Positions 1 through 8,111 of a DNA stretch of 64,000 nucleotides are shown here, piece by piece. Each line of letters starts with the position of its first letter. Position 1 is the stretch's first letter. Under the pieces are notes generated by a model. It saw nothing but the letters and a program-made list of their open reading frames with translations. It did not search any database and was not told where the DNA came from. Position numbers and translations under genes: made by a program. Source of the DNA: Clostridium sulfidigenes (GTDB lineage: Bacteria > Bacillota > Clostridia > Clostridiales > Clostridiaceae); the NCBI RefSeq assembly GCF_000732635.1, contig NZ_JPMD01000015.1, positions 1-64,000 on the forward strand, given 5' to 3'.

Positions 1-408
1 ATATATATCTTCAACCTGATCTGAAATTTGACGGGTCGTAAGACCTTTGGCATACATTGAAATTATTTTATCTTCAATGTTGGAAATATCCTTTTGTCTC
101 TTCTTAACAACCTTCGGTTCAAAAGAGCTGTTGCGGTCCTGTGGAACATCAATTGTCATTTCGCCATACTTACTGCGTATTTGTTTTTGTTTCTTCCCAT
201 TGCGCGCATTAGAACTATCGCTACGTTCATATTCATCATAGCCTAAATGGTTGTCCAACTCAGCTGCTAACATACTTTCAATTGTACCTCCGAGTAAGTC
301 TTTTAATGCATCTTGAATATCTTCTGCAGATTGAATGTCATATTCTCTAATTAAATCTGCTATGATATTCTTTTTTCCTTCGCTTAATCTTTCTTTTCTT
401 TTCACCAT
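1..408 (-). CDS. IS256-family (mutator-type) transposase, N-terminal part
   Basis: The first 136 residues of a transposase normally about 400 long; the gene runs off the window start. The N-terminus MVKRKERLSEGKKN, the segment LDNHLGYDEYERSD and the following basic stretch NARNGKKQKQIRS are typical of the IS256/MutA family, as is the HTH-like KGLTTRQISDQVEDIY near the cut. The DDE catalytic residues would lie in the missing part. The ATG at 406-408 is preceded by a GGGAGG ribosome site. The protein would mobilise the element by copy-paste transposition. Whether it is intact cannot be seen. Confidence 0.88.
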   Translation of the reverse strand, partial: MVKRKERLSEGKKNIIADLIREYDIQSAEDIQDALKDLLGGTIESMLAAELDNHLGYDEYERSDSSNARNGKKQKQIRSKYGEMTIDVPQDRNSSFEPKVVKKRQKDISNIEDKIISMYAKGLTTRQISDQVEDIY

Positions 409-492
409 AAAAACAGCCTCCCATGATATATTTATTTTATCATAGAAAGCTGCTATTATTTGTAATTTACAGACTTTTTTTCACAGGCTCTG
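1..492 (-). mobile_element. IS256-family insertion sequence, one end only
   Basis: The first 492 bases hold the 5' end of a mutator-type transposase gene and the non-coding end of its element. The other end lies outside the window. Going outward from the gene start, the sequence CAGACTTTTTTTCACAGGCT (about 470-490) looks like the terminal inverted repeat, so the element border is probably near 485-492. The 8-bp target duplication cannot be tested without the other end. Confidence 0.6.
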
Positions 493-550
493 TTTTAAAC
501 TGTTGTTAAAACATAGCCTATATTTAAATTAAGTTTAAATTTATACTTAA

Positions 551-958
551 TTATTGAGCCTTCTTTTCGTTTTCCTTGTTATCTTCAGGGTTACACTTAT
601 TATCACACTCTGGTTTTCTCATATGTTTTCCAGGAGTCTTTGTATTTTGTTTTTTCTCATCAGTTTCGTTTAGAGTTGGTTTCTTTTCATCTTCTTTAGG
701 AGCTTTTTCATTCTCAGGCTTAGACTCACTTATAGTTTGCTTCTTTTCATCAGGTTTTTTTGTCTTTTCTTCTTCCTCAATCATAGTTGGTTTCTTTTCC
801 TCAGTGGGTTTTTCATCCTTAGATTTTTCTGCTGGAGTCTCTATAGTAGTCATTTTTTCACTATTAGAATCCATTGATATATTATCATATCCAAAGGCTA
901 CAGTAGAAGAAGTCATGATGGCACCAACTAATGTTAGCATAATTAAAGATTTTTTCAT
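551..958 (-). CDS. Secreted Lys/Glu/Pro-rich low-complexity protein
   Basis: A 135-residue protein of unknown function. Residues 1-23 form a clear signal peptide (MKKSLIML, hydrophobic core, cut near VAFG). The mature part is almost entirely charged low-complexity sequence built around irregular repeats such as EKKPT, DEKKQT and DEKKPT, ending with two cysteines in a CDNKC motif. It has no membrane anchor or sorting signal, so export to the medium or loose wall contact is the simplest reading. A ribosome site (AAAGGA) precedes the ATG. The long open frame on the other strand here is only a mirror of this composition. Confidence 0.7.
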   Translation of the reverse strand: MKKSLIMLTLVGAIMTSSTVAFGYDNISMDSNSEKMTTIETPAEKSKDEKPTEEKKPTMIEEEEKTKKPDEKKQTISESKPENEKAPKEDEKKPTLNETDEKKQNTKTPGKHMRKPECDNKCNPEDNKENEKKAQ

Positions 959-1202
959 TGTAATACACCGTCCTTTTAAAGTATTTACTTAAATTATTAA
1001 GTATGAGTATATTTGATGAGAATAACAAGAATAAGGATAAGCTATTGAAAAATAAAAGGTTTAAGAAAACTCGACTTTAGTTTATCCTTAGAAAGAAAAA
1101 ATATGTTATTAAAAATTTTCCATTAAAAATGTGGATAATACTAAATTAAAAGTAAATTTGAAAATTATAGTTTTTATGTTATAATGAAGTTAATTTAATA
1201 AT

Positions 1203-1300
1203 TATTTAGCTAGGGGTGCCTAATGCTGAGAGAAGCAATAATTGCTTTAACCCTTGAACCTGATGTGGATAATGCCATCGAAGGAAAGCTTTAAAAGATT
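1203..1300 (+). promoter_or_regulatory. TPP riboswitch (THI element)
   Basis: Carries the conserved thi-box signatures in order: AGGGGTGCC, CTGAGAGAAG and, about 25 bases on, ACCCTTGAACCTGATNTGGATAATGCC. These form the pyrimidine- and pyrophosphate-binding arms of the thiamine pyrophosphate aptamer. It lies 200 bases upstream of thiC and is followed by an intrinsic terminator at 1357-1389, so TPP binding most likely ends transcription early. Confidence 0.95.
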
Positions 1301-1356
1301 TCAATAATAGCTTATTTATAAAAATGTTTATAAATATTTATTTTATGAATTCATCT

Positions 1357-1389
1357 AAAGGCTTACCTTGTGTAAGCCTTTATTTTTTT
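1357..1389 (+). terminator. Riboswitch-controlled intrinsic terminator
   Basis: A perfect 10-bp stem (1357-1366 with 1372-1381, arms AAAGGCTTAC/GTAAGCCTTT), a 5-base loop and a run of T. It sits between the TPP aptamer and thiC, the expected expression platform. Confidence 0.9.
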
Positions 1390-1501
1390 AGATAAGAATT
1401 AATAAAGGTTTGTAAAAAAATATGTAAGCAATTATTTTCTCCTAAAGAAAGGCGCTAAATTATTAAATTAAATAATTATTGTACTTAGGGAGGAAGAAAG
1501 T

Positions 1502-2815
1502 ATGAATTTTACAACACAAATGGATGCCGCTAGGAAGGGTATTGTAACAAGAGAGATGGAGATTGTAGCTAAGTCAGAGAATATGGATGTTCAAGAGTTA
1601 AGGGCTTTAGTAGCGGAAGGGAAGGTAGCTATACCTGCTAATAAAAATCATAAATCCCTTGTACCACAGGGAGTAGGACAAGGTCTCAAAACTAAAATAA
1701 ATGTAAATTTAGGTATATCCAAAGATTGTGATGACATAGATAAAGAAATGGAAAAGGTAAAAGTTGCTTTAGATATGAAAGCAGAGGCTATTATGGACCT
1801 TTCTAATTATGGAAAAACTGCAAAGTTCAGAGAAAAGTTAGTAGAAATGTCTACAGCGATGATTGGAACAGTACCAATGTATGATGTAGTTGGCTTTTAT
1901 GATAAGGAACTAAAGGATATCTCTGTAGATGAATTCTTTAAAGTAGTAGAAAAGCATGCACAGGATGGAGTAGATTTTGTAACTATCCATGCAGGACTAA
2001 ACAGGGAAACTATAAATACTTTTAAAAGAAATAAGAGGATTACCAATATAGTTTCAAGGGGAGGATCTCTTTTATTTGCTTGGATGGAATTAAATCAGAG
2101 AGAAAATCCATTCTATGAGTATTTTGATAGATTATTAGATATATGTGAAAAATATGATTTAACTTTAAGTTTAGGAGACGCATGTAGACCAGGTTCAATA
2201 GCTGATGCTACAGATGCTTCACAAATTAAGGAGCTTATGGTATTAGGTGAGCTTACAAAAAGAGCTTGGGAGAGAAATGTACAAGTTATAATTGAAGGTC
2301 CAGGACACATGGCTATAAATGAAATAGAAGCTAATATGTTACTTCAAAAAAGACTTTGTCATGGAGCACCATTTTATGTTTTAGGACCTTTAGTTACGGA
2401 TGTAGCTCCAGGTTATGATCATATAACTTCTGCCATTGGTGGAGCTATTGCAGCAAGTTATGGAGCAGACTTTTTATGTTATGTAACTCCAGCAGAACAT
2501 TTAAGACTTCCAAACCTAGATGATATGAAGGAAGGTATAGTAGCAGTAAAAATTGCAGCTCATGCAGCGGATATTGCTAAAGGAATTAAAGGTGCATCGC
2601 AGTGGGATAATGAAATGAGTAGGGCAAGACAGGAACTTAATTGGGAGAAGATGTTTACCTTAGCCTTAGATGAAGAAAAGCCAAGAAAATATAGAAAAGA
2701 ATCTACACCTCATCATGAAGATAGTTGCACTATGTGTGGTAAAATGTGTTCTATGAGAAATATGAACAAGATTCTTAGTGGAAAAGATATTAACCTTTTA
2801 AGAGAAGATGATTAA
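1502..2815 (+). CDS. thiC: Phosphomethylpyrimidine synthase ThiC
   Basis: Makes 4-amino-5-hydroxymethyl-2-methylpyrimidine phosphate from aminoimidazole ribotide in thiamine synthesis, by radical S-adenosylmethionine chemistry. The 437-residue length fits the short clostridial form that lacks the N-terminal extension of the E. coli type. The C-terminal iron-sulfur ligands are C409, C412 and C416 (CTMCGKMC), a CX2CX3C spacing rather than the CX2CX4C of E. coli ThiC. Conserved ThiC motifs such as [14 protein letters not shown] and [15 protein letters not shown] are present. A strong GGGAGG site precedes the ATG. It stands alone behind a TPP riboswitch, so it should be expressed when TPP is scarce. 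Confidence 0.97.
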   Translation: MNFTTQMDAARKGIVTREMEIVAKSENMDVQELRALVAEGKVAIPANKNHKSLVPQGVGQGLKTKINVNLGISKDCDDIDKEMEKVKVALDMKAEAIMDLSNYGKTAKFREKLVEMSTAMIGTVPMYDVVGFYDKELKDISVDEFFKVVEKHAQDGVDFVTIHAGLNRETINTFKRNKRITNIVSRGGSLLFAWMELNQRENPFYEYFDRLLDICEKYDLTLSLGDACRPGSIADATDASQIKELMVLGELTKRAWERNVQVIIEGPGHMAINEIEANMLLQKRLCHGAPFYVLGPLVTDVAPGYDHITSAIGGAIAASYGADFLCYVTPAEHLRLPNLDDMKEGIVAVKIAAHAADIAKGIKGASQWDNEMSRARQELNWEKMFTLALDEEKPRKYRKESTPHHEDSCTMCGKMCSMRNMNKILSGKDINLLREDD

Positions 2816-2825
2816 TAATTAATAA

Positions 2826-2893
2826 AAGGACACTATTAAAAATTAAGCTTTCATTGGTAGTATAAGCTTAGTAATTTTAAGAGTGTCCTTCTT
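2826..2893 (+). terminator. Terminator after thiC
   Basis: Long hairpin: AAGGACACT (2826-2834) pairs with AGTGTCCTT (2882-2890), and inner segments TAAAAATTAAGCTT/AAGCTTAGTAATTTTA extend it. T-rich on both sides, so it may also serve the convergent gene ending at 2968. Confidence 0.8.
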
Positions 2894-2967
2894 TATATAC
2901 TTTTATGTTTAATAACTTGAATAATATAATTAATAATAAAGTAATAGCTGTTTTAAAGTTTAAATTA

Positions 2968-4680
2968 TTAATATATATCTGCAGTTGCTAAGTTCACTGA
3001 ATTTATTGAATTTAGCATTAATTCATCTTCTAAGGTATTTATTAATGTAACTTTATCTCTTCCAGATTCTTTAGAGATATATAATTGTTTGTCTGCAATT
3101 TCAATCATATAGTCAGTTGAACTAAGAGAGAAAAGGTTTCCATAGACCCCACCAATACTAACAGTAATTACAGAACTCTCATTATCATGAGTAGATTTTA
3201 TTTTTAAGTCCTTAACTTTACAACTTATTAGATTACCTAGGTAAATAGCTTCATCATAGGTTAAATCCTCAGCAAGATATATAAATTCTTCTCCACCGTA
3301 TCTACCACAAAAATCGTGACGGGAGGTAGAAATGTCTTTTAAACATTGAGCAATACTAGCAAGACATTTATCACCATGCATATGCCCCCAATAACCATTA
3401 TATAATTTAAAGTTATCCACATCTATCATAAATAAAACCATATTATTTTTATTGAGTTTAGAATATTTCCATAGTCTACTAAACATTTGGTCAATGGCAT
3501 GTCTATTTGAAATTTTAGTAAGAGAATCTTTCAATGCTTTAAATCGTAAATTCTTATTCTCATTTTTCATATATTGTAGCCTTTTATTTTGGGATTCTAT
3601 TTCCATTTCTAGTTTTTGATTTATTATTTTAATTTGTTCTAATTCTTCAGCTTCTATAGCATGATTACATTGAATTCTTATAATTTCTAGTTTAGATTTC
3701 ATAGTAGATGAAGAAACTTCTTCTTCTGAAAGGTGGTACTGCCTGTAATATTCTAAGGCTGTTTTAAAATCTCCTAATGATTCGTAGTATTTAGAAAGCT
3801 GCAAATGTATTTTACTAAGCTTATGTTTGGAATTAAGTTCCTCAGCACAATGTATAGCTTTATTTAAATATTCTATAGCATCACCAGAAGAAGTAGAAAG
3901 CTTTAAAAAACCAATGTTAAAGTATAAATCTATGATATAGAATTTGTTGCTAATGGTTTCTAAGTGTTCTAAGGATTTATTATAGTATTCCATGGCTTTA
4001 TCAAACTCTTTATTTTTAAAGTGAATGAAACCAATATTATTTTCTATTTCACCTAGAAGTATAAAGTTATTAAATTCAATAGCTATATCATAGCTTTCAA
4101 AAAATATTTTTAAAGCTTTATGGTAATTATTCTTCTCTAGAAGAACTTGTCCTATATTAAATAAAATAGATGCAGATAGTGAAGTATAATTAAACTTTTT
4201 AGCTTTAGCTAAAGCTTTCTCATAATATTTCAAGGCTTTATTATATTGGGTAGTTATCCTGTGAATCTCTGCCATATTATTAAGGGAACAGGTGTGAATA
4301 AAGCTATGGTTATCATCAATACACAAATCTAGAACTCTAAGACAATTTATTAAAGAATCCTCATAAAGTCCAACGTGAAAATATGCGCAACTTAAAAGAT
4401 TTAAAGCTACAACAATGCCTTCCTCTTCATTTAATTCCATAAATATATCTAGAGCATGATGACCATATTCTACCCAGTTGGCAAGATTTGATAGTGATCT
4501 GTAAATTAAAGCAAAATTAATAAAGCAATAGCCCATTGCAGATTTATTATTAAACGCTTCAGCTAATTTTAATGCTTCTTTTGTTATTTCATAAGCTTTT
4601 CTAGGATCGCTATGTACAATAGTGTTTCCATCATCAATAAGTTTAAAAAGTTCTTTTGAGTTATTATCCATACTAAACAA
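2968..4680 (-). CDS. TPR-repeat diguanylate cyclase (GGDEF)
   Basis: A soluble 570-residue signalling protein. Residues about 1-340 are tetratricopeptide repeats (for example NNMAEIHRITTQYNKALKYYEKAL), about 345-385 a charged coiled coil, and about 388-545 a GGDEF domain. The active-site motif is GGEEF at 462-466 with upstream DVDNFKLYN for metal binding, so it should make cyclic di-GMP from two GTP. The usual inhibitory RxxD site five residues before GGEEF is not intact: the matching residues are SRHD. There is no membrane segment or signal peptide, so the TPR part probably senses a protein or peptide partner. The promoter region carries two copies of a 15-base repeat. Confidence 0.9.
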   Translation of the reverse strand: MFSMDNNSKELFKLIDDGNTIVHSDPRKAYEITKEALKLAEAFNNKSAMGYCFINFALIYRSLSNLANWVEYGHHALDIFMELNEEEGIVVALNLLSCAYFHVGLYEDSLINCLRVLDLCIDDNHSFIHTCSLNNMAEIHRITTQYNKALKYYEKALAKAKKFNYTSLSASILFNIGQVLLEKNNYHKALKIFFESYDIAIEFNNFILLGEIENNIGFIHFKNKEFDKAMEYYNKSLEHLETISNKFYIIDLYFNIGFLKLSTSSGDAIEYLNKAIHCAEELNSKHKLSKIHLQLSKYYESLGDFKTALEYYRQYHLSEEEVSSSTMKSKLEIIRIQCNHAIEAEELEQIKIINQKLEMEIESQNKRLQYMKNENKNLRFKALKDSLTKISNRHAIDQMFSRLWKYSKLNKNNMVLFMIDVDNFKLYNGYWGHMHGDKCLASIAQCLKDISTSRHDFCGRYGGEEFIYLAEDLTYDEAIYLGNLISCKVKDLKIKSTHDNESSVITVSIGGVYGNLFSLSSTDYMIEIADKQLYISKESGRDKVTLINTLEDELMLNSINSVNLATADIY

Positions 4681-4804
4681 CCTACTTTTCTTAGAATAGT
4701 TTAATTATAATTTGAATTTAAACTTATAACTGATTAACCAATGAATTTTTAACCCTGCGGTTACAATAATATAATAACATAAAATTAGATAAAAAATAAT
4801 AAAA

Positions 4805-4867
4805 AATTATATGTTACATAAAAATTACTTAGAGAATTTAAGTAATATAAGTAATTATATGTTACAT
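4805..4867. repeat. Pair of 15-base direct repeats with a palindromic core
   Basis: AATTATATGTTACAT occurs at 4805-4819 and at 4853-4867, 48 bases apart. Each core reads ATGTNACAT, a palindrome around one base. They lie upstream of the TPR-GGDEF gene and downstream of the Crp/Fnr gene, as expected of paired operator sites. The bound protein is unknown. Confidence 0.55.
4824..4846 (-). terminator. Weak terminator after the Crp/Fnr gene
   Basis: Perfect 8-bp stem ATTACTTA/TAAGTAAT (4824-4831 with 4839-4846), 7-base loop, followed on the minus strand by TTTT. All-A/T-rich and short, so weak. Confidence 0.4.
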
Positions 4868-4882
4868 TTAATTTACTTGTTA

Positions 4883-5560
4883 TTAGTCACAATATTTTTT
4901 TAATCTTTCAAAATCTAGAATAACTATTTTTTTAGATGTGCTTGCTAATATTCCTTGGGATTTTAACTCATTAAGAACTCTAGTAACGGTAACTCTAGAG
5001 CAGCCGATTAAATTTCCTAATCCTTCATGGGTAAGCGGGAGACTTAGTTCAATTGGAGCATTACATTTAGAATAATTATTTATAGTTTGAGCAACAATTC
5101 TACAAAGAGCAGAGCAAATTTGAGCTCTTGGTGATCTCTTTAAAAGGTCTCCCATCTGAAATAAAGAAATTTGATATTTTCTTAATATACTTTGAAGAAA
5201 ATACTCATAATTTTTAGGGTTATCATTTAAATAATTATATAAAGTTTCATTATCAATAAATGAGATTGAAGTATCTTCTAATGTAACTGGAGTAATGCCT
5301 ATATGAGAGTGCTGAAATAAACTTTCTTCCCCATATATTTCTCCTGGTATTAAAAAAAATAAAATTTTTTCAAGACCATTTTTAGTATAGATACAAACCT
5401 TCACTTTTCCTTCAGTAACTATTGAGAGTTTACCACCAGGAAAGTAATCTATATGCTCATTTTTTTTATAATGTTTTATAATTCCTAAAGGAGCAAGTTC
5501 TTCAAGAAAAAAGGTTCTCATTTTTTCTTGTGGAATATGTTTAAAGTATTCTTCATACAT
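4883..5560 (-). CDS. Crp/Fnr-family transcriptional regulator
   Basis: A 225-residue one-component regulator. Residues about 20-120 form the cyclic-nucleotide-binding-type beta barrel (GGKLSIVTEGKVKVC, LIPGEIYGEESLF). Residues about 150-215 form the Crp-type winged helix (THEGLGNLIGCSRVTVTRVLNELKSQG). No N-terminal cysteine cluster is present, so it is not an FNR-type oxygen sensor by this criterion, and the ligand is unknown. It is transcribed in the same direction as the TPR-GGDEF gene, 200 bases away across paired repeats that could be its own target. Confidence 0.88.
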   Translation of the reverse strand: MYEEYFKHIPQEKMRTFFLEELAPLGIIKHYKKNEHIDYFPGGKLSIVTEGKVKVCIYTKNGLEKILFFLIPGEIYGEESLFQHSHIGITPVTLEDTSISFIDNETLYNYLNDNPKNYEYFLQSILRKYQISLFQMGDLLKRSPRAQICSALCRIVAQTINNYSKCNAPIELSLPLTHEGLGNLIGCSRVTVTRVLNELKSQGILASTSKKIVILDFERLKKYCD

Positions 5561-5679
5561 ATATTAAATCATCCTTTTCAATTTAATAGAGTAATAGGTA
5601 ATGTTTATGTTAAATCTTAAAAAACGTCTATAGTATAATATAATTCCTCATATTATAGGCATTATTTTTAAATTAAATT

Positions 5680-5880
5680 TTATTCATTAGTATTATTTTT
5701 GTTATTAGTAGTAGATTCATTTTGTGGAGTAACAGTAGCAATAGTTGATAGGTTTGTACCTATAGCTTGAAAAAGATTTCCTAATAGATTAATTTCATCA
5801 GAAGTTCTATTTTTAGCTATATATATAGAGAGAACAGCAGCTGCTACAACTAATTCTTCGGGGTTTAGATTATAAGACAT
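5680..5880 (-). CDS. Small conserved clostridial protein (possibly DUF6774-like)
   Basis: A 66-residue protein with an N-terminal core NLNPEELVVAAAVLSIYIAKN followed by a second helix and a polar Asn/Thr-rich tail. Short clostridial proteins with this NPxELVxxxxALxxxIxK pattern recur and I associate them with DUF6774, from memory only. No signal peptide; the helices are amphipathic rather than membrane-spanning. A ribosome site (AAGGTG) precedes the ATG. Function unknown. Confidence 0.65.
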   Translation of the reverse strand: MSYNLNPEELVVAAAVLSIYIAKNRTSDEINLLGNLFQAIGTNLSTIATVTPQNESTTNNKNNTNE

Positions 5881-5975
5881 AAATTCACCTTAAGAAAATA
5901 ATTATTATTTTATATATTATGCAATAGAAATAGAGATGTCAATAAATTTAAATATAATTTTAGTTTATTGCAATA

Positions 5976-6006
5976 AAAAATCTATCAAATAAATGATAGA
6001 TTTTTC
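5976..6006 (-). terminator. Terminator after the DUF969-DUF979-pcp-GGCT operon
   Basis: Perfect 12-bp stem AAAAATCTATCA/TGATAGATTTTT (5976-5987 with 5994-6005). Flanking A and T runs make it usable in both directions. Confidence 0.8.
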
Positions 6007-6017
6007 TACTTGTATTA

Positions 6018-6456
6018 TTATAGGCTATTCATATACTTTTTCCAGTCTCCATGATGAATATAGATTGCATGGGAATTAAAGTTTTTATCATTGTCATCTA
6101 CGTATTTATATACATAACAATTTTCAATGGCCTTTGTTTCAAGATTTTTGACATTTATAGTAGTTCTTATATATTCATTGATTGATATATCTTCAAAGGA
6201 TCTGAATCCTTCCATTTGATCTAAGGAAACTATATCTTCATAAAAATTTTTTAGTGCCATAATTTCTCCAATAACAGTATCTTCTCCATCTAGTAAAGCA
6301 GGGTATCCCTTGTGAGAAAGATGGAAAAGCTTTCCATTTACTTCTCCTAGAGAAGCTGGAGATACTTTATTTTTTAAGTATTTATCATAGTTAAAGAAAC
6401 CTTCTCTTAAGCTTCCATATACAAATACTTTTTTTTTCTTCTGTTGGGTGTATCAT
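6018..6456 (-). pseudogene. Gamma-glutamylcyclotransferase (AIG2-like), frame broken at an A9 tract
   Basis: Reading from an ATG at 6456-6454, the frame starts MIHPTEEKK and then, after nine A (6429-6437), runs out of frame. Removing one A gives VFVYGSLREGFF and an open frame to 6018, 145 residues in all. VFVYGSLREG is the substrate-loop signature of the gamma-glutamylcyclotransferase fold and SLDQMEGFRSF carries the expected catalytic glutamate. The start overlaps the pcp stop as TAATG, so translation is probably coupled. Such enzymes release 5-oxoproline, which fits the neighbouring pyroglutamyl peptidase. It may be a true pseudogene, a sequence error, or a slippage-expressed gene; an 80-residue C-terminal frame (6018-6260) stays open. 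Confidence 0.72.
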
Positions 6457-7100
6457 TAGCAGATTGTACCTCCTATAGTTTTAATGTCCTCATCTCCATT
6501 ATTAACTAGGGCTTCTATACAAAGCTCAAGACATTTTGAAATATCTTGAAGATTCATATAAGGTGTATTTGGCTTTGTAACCACTTGATTTGGTATATAT
6601 GGAACGTGAATAAATCCACCTTTCATGTAAGAGTACTTTTTATCGATAAGATAAAGTAATCCATACATTATATGGTTACAAACAAAGGTTCCAGCAGTAT
6701 TAGAAATTGCAGAAGGATAGCCATTATCTACCATGTTTTTAACCATTGCTTTTATAGGTAAGTTAGAGAAATAAGCATTTTCTCCATCTTCTTTAATTTT
6801 TATATCTATTGGTTGATTTCCTTCGTTATCTTTAATTCTAGCATCATCTATATTAATAGCAACTCTCTCTGGCATAACTGCAAATCTACCACCTGCTTGT
6901 CCGATGCAAATAACTGCATCGGGGTTATGATTTTTGATAGAGCTTTCAAGGGCCTCTATTGATTTATTAAAGACAGTAGGAATTTCTACCTTTATAACTT
7001 CTACGCCAGCAATATTATTAGGAAGTAATTTTACTGCTTCAAGAGCTGGATTTATAGGTTCTCCTCCAAAGGGATCAAAACCACTTATTAAAACTTTCAT
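6456..7100 (-). CDS. pcp: Pyrrolidone-carboxylate peptidase (peptidase C15)
   Basis: Removes N-terminal pyroglutamate (5-oxoproline) from peptides in the cytoplasm. The 214-residue product has the family start [20 protein letters not shown] and the catalytic triad E78 ([10 protein letters not shown]), C141 (GTFVCNH) and H165 (GFIHVPY). I chose the ATG at 7100 because the fold begins there; a GTG further out at 7139 lies inside the AGGAGG site and is unlikely. The real ribosome site is 38 bases or more before this ATG, separated by a small hairpin and a six-codon frame (see findings). Third gene of a four-gene operon. Confidence 0.93.
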   Translation of the reverse strand: MKVLISGFDPFGGEPINPALEAVKLLPNNIAGVEVIKVEIPTVFNKSIEALESSIKNHNPDAVICIGQAGGRFAVMPERVAINIDDARIKDNEGNQPIDIKIKEDGENAYFSNLPIKAMVKNMVDNGYPSAISNTAGTFVCNHIMYGLLYLIDKKYSYMKGGFIHVPYIPNQVVTKPNTPYMNLQDISKCLELCIEALVNNGDEDIKTIGGTIC

Positions 7101-7150
7101 ATATATATTTAATGAAGCATTAGCTTCATTAAAATTCACCTCCTTTAGTT
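7101..7150 (-). promoter_or_regulatory. pcp translation leader: hairpin and tiny upstream frame
   Basis: On the minus strand an AGGAGGTG site (about 7137-7145) is followed by ATG AAG CTA ATG CTT CAT TAA, a six-codon frame (MKLMLH), and then the pcp ATG at 7100. The tiny frame lies in a perfect 8-bp hairpin AATGAAGC/GCTTCATT (7111-7118 with 7123-7130). No other ribosome site precedes pcp, so the hairpin or re-initiation likely sets its translation. Confidence 0.5.
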
Positions 7151-7167
7151 ATATCTTATATAAACTT

Positions 7168-8097
7168 TTAAAATGCTAAGAAATACATTAAAACTATGTG
7201 TGCTATTAGTAATGTCATAGCCACAGGAAATTGACGTTTAATAATTGCATTTTTGTCGTCTATTTCTAGAAGAGCTGCAGGCATAATATTAAAATTAGCT
7301 CCCATTGGTGACATTAGTGTTCCACAATATCCAGCAGTAAGAGCTAAGGCACCAGCAACTACTGGATTAGCCCCCTGTGCAAATACAAATGGAATTCCAA
7401 TACCAGCAGTGATAACTGCAAATGCAGCAAAGGCATTTCCCATAATCATTGTAAAGATAGCCATACCAATGCAGTAAGCAGCTACTCCAATTAAAAGATT
7501 TCCTTCAGGTATGAAGCTTGATATACCATTAGCAATAACAGTACCAACTCCAGCAGCTGTAAATAGTGAGCCTAATGCAGTAAGAAGTTGAGGTAAGATA
7601 CTTACAGGTCCAACAGAGTCAATCATTCTAGCTCCATCCTCTAAAATGAACTTTGGATTAGCTTTTGTGATAATTAAGGTTGCTATAGTTGCTATCACAG
7701 CAGCTATACCAATAGCAGCTGTTCCGCTAATAGAGGTAAATTGTGCTATTCCTAGAGCTACAATTGCGATTACTAGAGGTGGTAAGAAAACTTTGTTTTT
7801 AAGTTTTCCAGATTGAGTTTTAGCAAACTCTCCATCAAGGGGTTTGGTAGGTAGCATTTTAACTTGCTTAGAAACGGTCAAGCAACCTAAGGCTATTATT
7901 AAAATCCCAACTATATTAGCTGGGATATAAGGTCCAGCTATGAATATAATACCTAGAATTGACCAAAATATTGAAGTACCAATTCTAGCTTTATGATCTT
8001 TATTTGTAAATGTATAAACTGATAGGGAAATCATTAGGAAGCCCACTAAGGCATAAAAGATTTCCAATAAAAAATTTGATAGTGCTGCCATATCCAT
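7168..8097 (-). CDS. DUF979 membrane protein, putative 5-oxoproline transporter subunit
   Basis: A 309-residue integral membrane protein with about nine hydrophobic segments and no extramembrane domain. Conserved small-residue loops such as GYCGTLMSPMGANFN near residue 265-280 are typical of DUF979. The family is found paired with DUF969, and public annotation names the pair a 5-oxoproline transporter; that name rests on gene context. Here the context agrees: it precedes pcp and a gamma-glutamylcyclotransferase-like gene, both releasing 5-oxoproline. The ATG has a clean AGGAGG site and follows the DUF969 gene by 14 bases. Confidence 0.85.
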   Translation of the reverse strand: MDMAALSNFLLEIFYALVGFLMISLSVYTFTNKDHKARIGTSIFWSILGIIFIAGPYIPANIVGILIIALGCLTVSKQVKMLPTKPLDGEFAKTQSGKLKNKVFLPPLVIAIVALGIAQFTSISGTAAIGIAAVIATIATLIITKANPKFILEDGARMIDSVGPVSILPQLLTALGSLFTAAGVGTVIANGISSFIPEGNLLIGVAAYCIGMAIFTMIMGNAFAAFAVITAGIGIPFVFAQGANPVVAGALALTAGYCGTLMSPMGANFNIMPAALLEIDDKNAIIKRQFPVAMTLLIAHIVLMYFLAF

Positions 8098-8111
8098 AAT
8101 CGATTCCTCCT

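Noticed and set aside
576..992. 138-codon open frame on the plus strand
   Set aside because: It is the mirror of the Lys/Glu-rich secreted protein gene on the other strand, which has a signal peptide and ribosome site; the product is only Ser/Phe repeats.
7101..7139. GTG at 7139 as the pcp start
   Set aside because: It overlaps the AGGAGG ribosome site itself, and pyroglutamyl peptidases begin with [13 protein letters not shown].
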